DNA of 64,000 bases from Ruania suaedae (lineage in GTDB: Bacteria; Actinomycetota; Actinomycetes; Actinomycetales; Beutenbergiaceae). This document shows, piece by piece, positions 35,529 to 45,000 of this stretch (within the stretch, counting starts at the first letter, position 1; every line of letters begins with the position of its first letter). The position numbers and the translations under genes are program-made. The stretch is taken from the NCBI RefSeq assembly GCF_021049265.1, contig NZ_CP088018.1, forward strand, positions 3,348,001-3,412,000, given 5' to 3'. The notes beneath the pieces are model-generated. The model did no database searches. It worked only from the letters and a program-made list of their open reading frames with translations, and was not told the DNA's origin.

Positions 35529-36652
35529 ACGTCCCCGCCACCGAGAACGTCCCACGGCCGGAGCACGTGCCGGACCCGGCCTACCTGGCCGGGCCACCGG
35601 CACGGGCGCTGCCGATCGTCGTCATCGGGGCAGGCGGGATCGCCCGGGACGCCCACCTGCCCGCCTACCGCAAGGCACGGATGCCGGTGGCCGCCGTCGT
35701 GGATCTGGACGCGGGCCGTGCCCGCGATCTGGCGGCGGATTACGACATCCCGGCCACCTATGAGCGGCTGGAGGACGCCGTCGCCGAGCACGGCAGCGAC
35801 GCCGTCTACGACGTGGCCGTGATGCCGGATGCGTTCGAGTCGATCCTGACGGCCCTGCCCGACGGCGCGGCGGTGCAGCTGCAGAAGCCGCTCGGCTACA
35901 CCTATGCCGAGGCGAGCGCGCTGGTGACGCTCTGCGAGCGCAAGCAGCTGCGGGCCGCCGTCAACACCCAGCTGCGGTTCGCCCCGCACGTGGCGACCGC
36001 CCGCCGGCTGATCGCGGACGGCGCGATCGGGGAGCTGATCGATCTCGAGGCGCTCGTGCGGGTGGAGACGCCGTGGGAGCTGTTCCCGAGCGTGTTCGCG
36101 CTCGAGCGCATGGAGATGCCGATGCACTCGGTGCACTACGTGGACCTGGTGCGCTCCTTCGTCGGTGATCCGAGCGGGGTGAGCGCGGTGACCCTGCCCC
36201 ACCCGCACAAGGAGCTGGCCAGCACCCGCAGTGCGTACCTGCTGCACTACGCCGACCGGCCGCTGCGCGTGACGATCAGCACCAACCACGACCATGCCTA
36301 CGGCCCCGCGCACCAGGAGGCGGCCGTACTCTGGCACGGCACCGAGGGGGCGATCCGCACCGAGTTGGGGCTGCTGCTGGACTACCCGCGCGGCGGGCCC
36401 GACCTGCTCGAGATCACCGACGGCGGCGACTGGCGCGAGATCGAGGTCGAGGGGTCCTGGTTCCCGGACGCGTTCATCGGCTCGATGGGGGCCCTGCAGC
36501 GCTACGCGACCGGCGAATCCGCCACCCTGCCGACGTCGGCGGGTGATGTGCTGCGGACGATGGCCGTGCTGGAGGCCGCGCACGAGGCCGGCCGCTCCGG
36601 GGGGCACCCGCTGCCCGGGATGCTTCCCGGCCCCCAGGGGCCGAGTATTTGA
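35525..36652 (+). CDS. Gfo/Idh/MocA-family sugar dehydrogenase
   Basis: This 375-aa oxidoreductase has an N-terminal NAD(P) domain with VVIGAGGIARDAHLPAYRKA and LQKPLGYTYAEA (the EKP-type catalytic Lys motif, here QKP). A C-terminal alpha/beta domain includes MHSVHYVDLVRSF, which has the usual catalytic His region. It probably oxidises the free sugar to a lactone for the upstream amidohydrolase. It is the last gene of the operon (GTGA coupling). An unusual 30-residue Pro-rich N-terminus precedes the Rossmann fold. Confidence 0.87.
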   Translation: MNVPATENVPRPEHVPDPAYLAGPPARALPIVVIGAGGIARDAHLPAYRKARMPVAAVVDLDAGRARDLAADYDIPATYERLEDAVAEHGSDAVYDVAVMPDAFESILTALPDGAAVQLQKPLGYTYAEASALVTLCERKQLRAAVNTQLRFAPHVATARRLIADGAIGELIDLEALVRVETPWELFPSVFALERMEMPMHSVHYVDLVRSFVGDPSGVSAVTLPHPHKELASTRSAYLLHYADRPLRVTISTNHDHAYGPAHQEAAVLWHGTEGAIRTELGLLLDYPRGGPDLLEITDGGDWREIEVEGSWFPDAFIGSMGALQRYATGESATLPTSAGDVLRTMAVLEAAHEAGRSGGHPLPGMLPGPQGPSI

Positions 36653-36738
36653 CCCGGACTCGGGTTCGACCCTGAATTCCAGGCCCCTCCATCGGCGCTT
36701 GGGTCGGTCGTCGCCCGGCCCAGCCATCGGGTGTGGCC

Positions 36739-37752
36739 TCAGGTACCGCCGACCGCCGCCGTGGACGCCCGCCGCACCAGCTCCGGCGCCGGGTCGTCCA
36801 CCACCCGGCTGATCGGCCCGGTCGCGTCGCCGCTCAGCAGCAGCTCCACCGCCGTCGACCCCAGCGCCCCCATCGGCAGCCGCACCGTGGTCAGCGCCGG
36901 TGAGCAGGTGATGGCGGGCCAGATGTCGTGAATCGCGACTACCGAGAGCTCCTCCGGTACCCGGATCCCCATCTGGGCCGCCTCGGTGAGTGCCCCGATC
37001 CCGGCGTTGACGTTGCCGACCACCAGCGCGGTGGGCCGGGGCTCCCGCCCGAGCAGCAGCCGGACGGCGTCCCGCGCCGAACGATAGGTGTAACCCAGTG
37101 TCGTGAGGTGCTCCCGGGCGAGCGTCAGACCCGCCTCGGCGAGCTCCTTCTCCACCCCTTCCTGACGGCGGCTGCTGGTGTCGGAGGCAGGGACGCCGCC
37201 GACGTAACCGATCGTCCGGTGCCCGAGCTCGAGCAGGTGGCGCGTGGCGAGCGCCCCGGCGGCGACGTCGTCGAGGCCGATGGTGCGCACCCCCTCGACC
37301 GGCCCGGAGTTGATCATCACGGTGTGCTCGGGGTGGGTCAGGGCCCGGGCCACCAGTTCGGTGGGGGCGCTGTCATCCTTCTGCAACAGCACACCGTCCA
37401 CCAGCCGCTCGTTGAGCAGCCGGTTGAAGCCCTCGCTGCCCGGTTGCATCCGCGGGCTGGAGGCGAGCAGCACCGAGTAGGAGTGGTCCAGCGCCCGGGT
37501 CTCCACGCCGTTGACCAGGTCGGTGAAGGTCGCGTTCGTCACGTCCGGGACCACGAGGGCGAGCAGGTGGGAGCGGGCCCGGCGCAGCGACCGGCCGGCC
37601 GAGTTCGGCGCGTAGCGCAACAGCCGCGCCGACTCCACCACGCGATCACGGGTCTCGGGCCGGATGCGGATGGTGGGATCGGAGTTGAGCACGCGCGAGA
37701 CCACCGAGACCGACACCCCGGCGTGAGCGGCCACATCGCGCAACGTCACCAT
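36739..37752 (-). CDS. LacI-family regulator of the GH95/importer locus
   Basis: This 337-aa protein has the LacI HTH and hinge (TLRDVAAHAGVSVSVVSRVL) and a sugar-binding core (LVVPDVTNATF; TIGYVGGVPAS; VPEELSVVAIHD). It is convergent with the GH95 operon. The promoter of its own gene overlaps a 12-bp site that recurs in the importer/GH95 divergent region, so I infer autorepression and control of both operons. A -10-like TACGAT ends 6 nt before ATG 37752, fitting a leaderless mRNA; GTG 37749 is an alternative start. Confidence 0.88.
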   Translation of the reverse strand: MVTLRDVAAHAGVSVSVVSRVLNSDPTIRIRPETRDRVVESARLLRYAPNSAGRSLRRARSHLLALVVPDVTNATFTDLVNGVETRALDHSYSVLLASSPRMQPGSEGFNRLLNERLVDGVLLQKDDSAPTELVARALTHPEHTVMINSGPVEGVRTIGLDDVAAGALATRHLLELGHRTIGYVGGVPASDTSSRRQEGVEKELAEAGLTLAREHLTTLGYTYRSARDAVRLLLGREPRPTALVVGNVNAGIGALTEAAQMGIRVPEELSVVAIHDIWPAITCSPALTTVRLPMGALGSTAVELLLSGDATGPISRVVDDPAPELVRRASTAAVGGT

Positions 37753-37758
37753 GCTCCG

Positions 37759-37799
37759 ATCGTAGTGGCGACCGGACGGGCCCGCACAAACGATTCACC
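37759..37799 (-). promoter_or_regulatory. lacI promoter with overlapping operator-like site C
   Basis: On the minus strand, TTGTGC (37784-37789) and TACGAT (37759-37764), 19 nt apart, form the promoter. AAACGATTCACC at 37788-37799 overlaps the -35 element. This identical 12-mer is found on the importer side of the divergent promoter at 29246-29260. Confidence 0.6.
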
Positions 37800-37876
37800 A
37801 CCGTCTCCGGCCCGAACCTGCGCCACGAGGAAAAAGACGGCACCGATGTCGGCGGAGAAGCCTAAGCTGATCTCTC

Positions 37877-39943
37877 GTGCACGACTTCCCGCCGGACGTG
37901 GCGCCCTACCCCACCCGCCCCGAGGCCACCGCCTCGGTCCGCGGCGCGTTCCCGGACACCCGCAGCCCCGCCCGGTTCCTGTTCTGGCTGCTCGGCAAGC
38001 AGGCCTACGCCATGGTGGGCATGTTCGTCACCGGCATGCTGGTCTTCCTGCCCGGAGCGGCGGGACCGTACTTCGTGGGCCGCGCCGTCGACGAGGGCAT
38101 CACCGCCGGTTCCTGGGACGGGCTGCTGACCTGGTCGATGATCCTGCTCGGGATCATCGCCGTCGGGGCCTCGGTCGGGGTGCTGATGCACACCTACGCC
38201 GTGCACGGCTGGTTGCACGCGCTCTACCGCACCACCAAGCTCGTCACCCGCAAGACCACCCAGATGGGCCACGTGCTTCCGCAGCGGTTGCCGACCGGGG
38301 AGATCCTCTCGGTCTCCTCCTCCGACTCCGACAAGTACGGCGCCCTCAGCGAGGTGGTGGGCCGTGCCGCAGCCGCCCTGTTCGCCTACTTCGTGGTCGT
38401 CGCCCTGGTGCTGAGCACCTCGGTTCCGCTGGGGCTGCTGACCCTGGCCGCCGGCCCGGTGCTGGTGTTCGTGGCGACCCCGCTGCTGCGACCGCTGCAC
38501 CGGCGCCAGGCCACCGAGCGCAGCCGCTCCTCCGAGCTGACCTCCCTGGCCACCGACATCGTCGCGGGGCTGCGGATCCTGCGCGGCATCGGCGGGGAGC
38601 GCACCTTCGGGCGCAACTACGCCCGCCAGTCCCAGCTGGTGCGCAAAGCCGGGGTGGCCGCCGGGATCTGGCAGGGCGCCGTCGAGGCGGTGGGCACCCT
38701 GTTCTCCGGGCTCTTCCTGGTCATGCTCACCTGGTTCGGCACCCGGCTGGTCGCCCGCGGGGAGCTGCAGGTGGGCGAGCTGATCAGTTTCTTCGGCTAC
38801 GCGGTGTTCATGGTCGTGCCGATCTACACGTTCTTCGAGCTGGTCCAGAAGTGGGTGCAGTCCCTGGTCTCGGCGCGCAAGACCATCGCCCTGCTGGAGC
38901 AGCAGCCGCCCTGGGAGGAGCCCGAGACCACCGCGACGCTGCCCGCCCACGCGCCGATCCACGACGAGGCCACGGGCTTCACCGCGCACCCGGGCGAGCT
39001 GACGGTCGTGGTCTCGGACCTCCCGGACGACAGCGCCGCCCTGGCCGACCGGCTCGGGCGGTACCTGCCCACCGAGGCCGAACCGGTCAGCGCCGAGCTC
39101 GAGGAGGGCGTCAAGGGCCGGCGGGCGAAGCAGACCCGCGCCGAACGGCTCGCCGCCCGGCGCGCGCAGGCCGAACGGGACGCCGCCCGCGCACGACGGC
39201 GGTGGGGCGTCACGGTCGGGGGCGTCGACCTCTCCCAGGCTCGCCTGAGCGAGGTCCGCGAGCGCATCCTGGTCTCCGATACTGCGGCGATGGTCTTCGG
39301 CGGCACCCTGCAGCAGGCGCTCGACCCACACGGCCGGCTCACGCGGGCGCAGGCGGAGCAGGCGATGCTGGTCGCCTCCGCCGAGGACGTCTACGACGCC
39401 CTGCCCGGCGGCTGGCAAGGACACCTGGACGAGCGAGGGCGGGGCCTGTCCGGCGGGCAGCGGCAGCGGCTGGTGCTGGCCCGCGCGGTGGCGGCCGATC
39501 CGGAGGTGCTGGTGCTGGTGGAGCCGACCTCCGCCGTCGACGCCCACACCGAGGCCCGGATCGCCGAGCGCCTCAGCGCCCACCGGCGGGAGCGGACCAC
39601 GATCATCACCTCCGTATCGCCGCTGCTGCTGCACCACGCCGACCGGGTGGTGCTGCTGGCCGGGGGCACCGTGGCGGCCGAGGGCACCCATGCCGGGCTG
39701 CTGGCGTCCAGCGCCGCCTACCGCCGGGTGGTGGTGCGCAGCATGGAGGACGAGCCGGAGCCACTGGGGGACGCCGAGGCCCCCGAGGCTCCTGACGCCC
39801 CCGGTACCGCAGAGGCCCCGAGCCATCACGAGCACGTCCCCGACGGCGCCCACGGCACCGGACCGCTGCACCTGGGCAGCCCCGGTCATCCCGACACCCA
39901 GGCCATCATCCGTGAGGGCACGCAGGAGGTGCGCGATGTCTGA
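37877..39943 (+). CDS. ABC exporter half-transporter with degenerate nucleotide site
   Basis: This 688-aa protein has an exporter-type membrane domain (about residues 40-320) followed by an ATPase domain that lacks a Walker A loop: HPGELTVVVSDLPDDSA stands where GxxGxGKST should be. The Walker B Asp is Val548 (LVLVEPTSAVD), and there is no H-loop His (TIITSVSPLLL). The signature motif LSGGQRQR (residues 524-531) is perfect. It therefore cannot bind ATP canonically but can complete its partner's site. It overlaps the partner gene by 8 nt and has a charged insertion (about residues 405-445, Arg/Ala-rich). The cargo is unknown. Confidence 0.85.
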   Translation: MHDFPPDVAPYPTRPEATASVRGAFPDTRSPARFLFWLLGKQAYAMVGMFVTGMLVFLPGAAGPYFVGRAVDEGITAGSWDGLLTWSMILLGIIAVGASVGVLMHTYAVHGWLHALYRTTKLVTRKTTQMGHVLPQRLPTGEILSVSSSDSDKYGALSEVVGRAAAALFAYFVVVALVLSTSVPLGLLTLAAGPVLVFVATPLLRPLHRRQATERSRSSELTSLATDIVAGLRILRGIGGERTFGRNYARQSQLVRKAGVAAGIWQGAVEAVGTLFSGLFLVMLTWFGTRLVARGELQVGELISFFGYAVFMVVPIYTFFELVQKWVQSLVSARKTIALLEQQPPWEEPETTATLPAHAPIHDEATGFTAHPGELTVVVSDLPDDSAALADRLGRYLPTEAEPVSAELEEGVKGRRAKQTRAERLAARRAQAERDAARARRRWGVTVGGVDLSQARLSEVRERILVSDTAAMVFGGTLQQALDPHGRLTRAQAEQAMLVASAEDVYDALPGGWQGHLDERGRGLSGGQRQRLVLARAVAADPEVLVLVEPTSAVDAHTEARIAERLSAHRRERTTIITSVSPLLLHHADRVVLLAGGTVAAEGTHAGLLASSAAYRRVVVRSMEDEPEPLGDAEAPEAPDAPGTAEAPSHHEHVPDGAHGTGPLHLGSPGHPDTQAIIREGTQEVRDV

Positions 39944-41894
39944 GCACGACCACGGCACCGGCGCCGGCACCGACCCCGCGGCCGCCCTGCCCGGATCGGC
40001 GCAGACCTGGGCCGAGTCGAGCCCGGGTCCGGCGGTGCCCGACGAGCTGCGCCCGCCCCGCACCGGCCCCGTCCGCGAGCGCCTGGCAGCCTGGCGACGC
40101 CGGCACCTGCTGCGCGAACGCCGCGCCCACGAGACGTTTGAGAGCTCGCGCCACCCTGAACGCGGGCTGCCGGTGGCCACCGGGCCTGTCGTCTGGGCGT
40201 TCCTCAAGGAGCTGCTCGCCGGGCGCCGCCGGATCCTCATCGGCCTGTTGGTGCTGCACGCCCTCGCCGCGGTGGCGGGGCTGGTGGTGCCGCAGATCCT
40301 GCGGCGCCTGGTCGACAACGCTGCTGCCGGCACCACGGCGATGGCCACCCTCAACTCCCTAGCTCTGGCGGTGGCCGGGGTGGTGGTGGTGCAGGCCACG
40401 CTGACCTTCGCCGCGCGGGCGATCTCGGCTGTCTTCGGCCAGGACCTGCTCGCCGCCGCCCGCGAGTACGTGGTCCACACGGTGCTGCGACTGCCGCTGA
40501 GCACCGTGGAGGGCGCCAGCACGGGCGACCTGGTCACGCGGGTGACCCGCGATGTGGGCACGATGAGCGAGAGTGTGCGCTGGGGACTGCCCCAGGCGGT
40601 GGTGGCACTGGTGACGGTGATCCTCACCCTCGGCGCGATGGTCTACAACTCCCCGCTGCTGTCCCTGCCCTTGCTGCTGTCGGTGCCAGCGCTGGCCTTC
40701 GCGGTCACCCGCTACCTCAAGCGCGCCCCGGCCGGCTACATCACCGAGGGCAAGACCTACTCCGACATCAACTCCACGCTCACCGAGACCGTCGAGGGCG
40801 CACGCACTGTGGAGGCCTTCGGACTCGGGGACCGGCGCCGCGCGCTGGGCGACGAGGACATCGAGGTCTCGGCGCAGGCCGAGCGGTACACGATGAGCCT
40901 GCGGAACCTGCTGTTCATCGTGATCGACTTCGCCTACAACTCCCCGCTGGTGTGGACGTTGCTGCTCGGCGGAGTCGGCTACGCGAACGGCTGGGTGAGC
41001 CTGGGGCAGCTGACCGCCGCGATCCTCTACATCCAGGCCGTCGTCGAACCGCTCGACCGGCTGATCGCCAACGTCGACCGGCTGCAGGTAGGCGTGGCCT
41101 CGACCACCCGTCTGCTCGGGATCGCCGCGGTCCCGCAGGACCGCGAGCCGGGCGAGGCCGTCCCCGAGGGCATCACCCTGACCGGCACCGACCTTCGGTT
41201 CGCCTACCGCGAGGGCCACGACGTCCTGCACGGGGTGGACATGGACCTGCAGCCCGGCGAACGGCTCGCGATCGTCGGCCCGAGCGGGTCCGGCAAGTCC
41301 ACTCTCGGGCGGCTGCTGGCGGGTATCAACGGCCCCCGCACCGGCTCGGTCACGGTGGGCGGCGTGGAGCTGCTGGAGCTGCCGCTGGACCGGTTGCGTA
41401 CCGAAGTCGCGTTGGTCACCCAGGAGCACCACGTCTTCGTGGGATCAGTGCGGGACAACGTCACCCTGGCACGGGAGGACTCCGACGACGACGCCGTGGC
41501 TGAGGCGCTGGGCGCCACCGGTGCCTGGGAGTGGGTCCAGCGGCTGCCGGAGGGCCTGGACACGCTGGTGGGCTCGGGGAAGGTCCGGCTCACCCCCGCC
41601 CAGGCGCAGCAGATCGCCCTGGCCCGGTTGGTGGTGGCCGATCCGCACACGCTGGTGCTGGACGAGGCCACCAGCCTGATCGACCCCCGCACCGCCCGCA
41701 CGCTCGAGGGATCGATGTCGGCGCTGATGGAGGGCCGGGCGGTGGTGGCGATCGCGCACCGGCTGCACACCGCGCACGACGCCGACCGGATCGCGGTGGT
41801 GATCGATGGCCGGATCGCCGAACTCGGCAGTCACGAGGAGCTGATGGCTGCCGACGGGGCGTATGCGTCCTTGTGGCGGGCCTGGACGTCCTGA
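39936..41894 (+). CDS. ABC exporter half-transporter with intact Walker motifs
   Basis: This 652-aa partner of the preceding subunit has an exporter membrane domain at about residues 90-390 after a long cytoplasmic N-terminus. The ATPase domain has an intact Walker A GPSGSGKST (Lys454), Walker B LVLDEATS (Asp576, Glu577) and H-loop His608, but its signature is degenerate: LTPAQAQQ (from residue 552) instead of LSGGQ. Combined with the partner, one complete ATP site and one completely dead site result. It ends at a strong terminator. Confidence 0.88.
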   Translation: MSEHDHGTGAGTDPAAALPGSAQTWAESSPGPAVPDELRPPRTGPVRERLAAWRRRHLLRERRAHETFESSRHPERGLPVATGPVVWAFLKELLAGRRRILIGLLVLHALAAVAGLVVPQILRRLVDNAAAGTTAMATLNSLALAVAGVVVVQATLTFAARAISAVFGQDLLAAAREYVVHTVLRLPLSTVEGASTGDLVTRVTRDVGTMSESVRWGLPQAVVALVTVILTLGAMVYNSPLLSLPLLLSVPALAFAVTRYLKRAPAGYITEGKTYSDINSTLTETVEGARTVEAFGLGDRRRALGDEDIEVSAQAERYTMSLRNLLFIVIDFAYNSPLVWTLLLGGVGYANGWVSLGQLTAAILYIQAVVEPLDRLIANVDRLQVGVASTTRLLGIAAVPQDREPGEAVPEGITLTGTDLRFAYREGHDVLHGVDMDLQPGERLAIVGPSGSGKSTLGRLLAGINGPRTGSVTVGGVELLELPLDRLRTEVALVTQEHHVFVGSVRDNVTLAREDSDDDAVAEALGATGAWEWVQRLPEGLDTLVGSGKVRLTPAQAQQIALARLVVADPHTLVLDEATSLIDPRTARTLEGSMSALMEGRAVVAIAHRLHTAHDADRIAVVIDGRIAELGSHEELMAADGAYASLWRAWTS

Positions 41895-41916
41895 CGCCGA
41901 GCACTCCATGCTCCTG

Positions 41917-41968
41917 AAGAGGGCGGGCATGATCGATTCGTGATCGAGTCGCCCTCTTTGCTTGTTTT
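41917..41968 (+). terminator. Intrinsic terminator of the ABC exporter operon
   Basis: AAGAGGGCG (41917-41925) pairs with CGCCCTCTT (41950-41958) around a 24-nt loop and is followed by the T-rich TTGCTTGTTTT. The loop contains two copies of TGATCGA, and a third follows at 41969. Confidence 0.7.
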
Positions 41969-42026
41969 GATCGATATGGCGTGATTGCATTCATGGTCGT
42001 AGATCAAGGCAGAGCAAAGGAGCCCC

Positions 42027-45000
42027 ATGCACTCGATGCCGAGCGCACCTGCACCGATCCCCGGTGCCGCGCCCGCCGCCCCCGCACTGCGGAGGCGAAC
42101 CGCCGGTCTGGTGATCGGCGCCCTCGTCGGTTCGGCGCTGATCGCAGCACCCGCTGCCGCAGCGCCGTTCGACCCGGTGACCGCAGCCGCGTACCTCGGT
42201 GCCGACAGCGCCGAGGACACCTCGCTACCGGAGACCGTCTCGGACGGCAGCACCGACCACGAGGTCACCTGGGACATCGGCGCGGACACCTTCGCGCTGC
42301 CGTACAGCACCGTCGAGGTCAGCGGCACGGCCGACGGCGAGCCCGTGACCGCCGTCGTGGAGGTCGTCCCCCCGGCCGAGTACCCGCTGACGTACTTCGT
42401 CGACGCCGGCCACGCCGGCGACTCGCAGAACCAGTGGTGGTCGGCCGACAGCGTCGACTCCCCCGCCCACACCGCCGTGGAAACCCTGAGCACGCTGCGC
42501 AACGAGGTGCCGGACCAGCGCTTCGCCGACGACGCGACCTGGGGCTACACCTACGACCTGCCCACCGACTACAAGCTCACCGTGCCCGGCGGCGACCCCG
42601 CGGCCGGCACCGACCTGTCGACCTTCGGCAAGTACGAGATCGGCGCCCGCACCAACAGCGACCACATCGACTACCGCCTCGACCTGGACCCGGGCACCTA
42701 CACGCTGACCAGCGGCTTCTACGAGTTCTACGCCGCCGGGCAGTCCAGGAACCGCCAGATCGACCCGACCCTGAGCTACCAGCTCGACGGCGCGGACGAG
42801 TCCCAGACCCTCGGCCGCGTGGCGGTGAGCACAGCCGCCAACAGCCCCGAGCCGATCCAGGACACCAGCGCCTTCACGATCCCCGACGGCGCCACGGAGG
42901 TCTCCCTGACCTACCAGCAGACCGGTGGCGAAGCCCCGGTGCTGAGCTGGTTCGCCATCGCCGAGGGCGACGCCGAGGATGTCATCGAGGGCGCCGTCGA
43001 CGCCGTGCCCGAGTACGTCGACGTGGCCATCGACGCCGCCGACATCGCGGCCGACAACGTCAACGGCCTCACCTTCAAGGGCTTCGGCACCCTGACGGCC
43101 AACAGCACCAGTGCCGTGCTGCTGGACTACAAGGCCGAGCACCCCGAGGCCTACGCCGAGATGATCCGGATCCTGTTCGCCGGTGAGCACCCGATCATGA
43201 ACCACGTCAAGATCGAGATGGGCAACGACCGCAACAACTCCACCGGCTCCGACGTGGCCACCATGCGCACCGAGGACGAGCCGGCGAACGTCACCCGCCA
43301 CCCGGGCTTCCAGCTGGCTGCCGACGCCCTCGCGGTCAACCCCGACCTGCAGGTCTCCATCCTCCGCTGGAACGCACCGGCCTGGGTGGACGGCAACGAC
43401 GACATCTACACCTGGTACAAGAACACGATCCTGGCGGCCTACCGCGAGTACGGCTACATGGTCGACTACGTCAACCCGGGCGTGAACGAGCACCAGGCCG
43501 ACCTGGCGTGGACCGAGGAGTACGCCGAGCGCCTCGCCACCGACACCACCGGCTACGTCAGCGACGACCCCACCCTGGCGGGGTTCCGCGACGGCGAGGC
43601 CGACCTGTTCCACCAGATCCAGACCGTGATCTCCGACGAGGTCGGCATCGGCACGTTCGGAGACGAGATCATCGCCGACGCCGACCTGCGCGAGGCGGTG
43701 GGCGCGGCGGCGTACCACTACAACACCAACGACGACGGCAACGGCAACTTCACCCGCCTCGCCGAGGAGTTCGACATGCAGGTGTGGAACAGCGAGGCCC
43801 AGGCCACGTTCTCCAACACCGCCTTCCGCCCGAACAACAACACCGCGGACCCGACCGTGCCCGGCACCGGGATCGGCGGGGCGTACAGCTCGCTGGAGAT
43901 GGCCAACACCATCGTCAAGGGCTTCGTGAACTCGCGCCGGACCCACTTCATCTACCAGCCGGCGATCGGCTCGTTCTACGAGGGCGGGCAGTACTCCTTC
44001 AAGGAGCTCGTCAGCGCCCGCGATCCGTGGTCGGGGTGGATGCACTACGACGCAGGCCTGGCCGTGCTGCAGCACTTCTCCAACTTCGCCGTGACCGGCT
44101 GGGAGAACGCCGACAACACCGCTGGTATCTGGCGGGCCATGCCGGAGGCCAGCGCGTCCGGAGCCACCGGCACCAACCCGGTGGTCGGGCGCAATGGTGA
44201 CCCGAACTACCTCACCCTCGCCGCTCCGGACGGCTCCGACTTCTCCACCGTCATCGTCAACGACTCCGAGGAGACCCTCACCTACCGCCTCAGCCCGGAG
44301 GGCTTCGGCCTCGACGGCGCACCGCTGGCGGTGTGGGAGACCCGCGCCGCCGAGGACGGCGAGGCCTTCAACGCGAACTACAAGGAGCGTCGGGCGGACG
44401 CCACGTCCGACGGCGGAGCCTACGTCGTCGAGGTGGCACCCTTCTCCATGACCACGGTGACGTCCCTGGACGTGACCGGTGACGAGGGCTGGACCGACCC
44501 GCTGCCCGTCGAGGGGGAGCGCACCGTGCTGGGTGAGGGCTCCGAGGACGGCGTGCTGTGGGCCGACGACTTCGACTACACCGACCGCACCGTCCCGCAG
44601 CTGACCGCCGAGGGCCAGGTCGGCACCGGGACCGACCCGTTCGTGGAGGCCCGCGGCGGCGAGACCGGCGCGATCCCGCTCTACACCTGGGACCGCAACG
44701 GCGCCTTCGAGGCCTACCTGGACGGCGAGGAGTGGGTGCTGCGCCAGCAGCTCGACCGCGAGGCGACCGGAGTGGGTGGCGCCTGGAACGGTGGTGACCC
44801 GATCACCGCGATCGGTGACCGCCGGTGGACCAACTACCGCGCCACGGTCGACGTGCGCTTCGAGCGGGAGACGACCGAGGGCAACTACGCCGCCGTCGGC
44901 GCCCGTTCCAGCGGCGGCGACAACTCCCAGAGCCTGGGGACCACGCCGTACGTGCTGCGGCTGGACCGTGACGGTGACTGGCAGTTCCTGCGGATGGGCT

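Noticed and set aside
36652-36690. tRNA-like 3' end (GGGTTCGA with a possible stem)
   Set aside because: The would-be T-arm does not pair, and no D-arm, anticodon arm or acceptor stem can be built upstream, which is the end of a coding gene.
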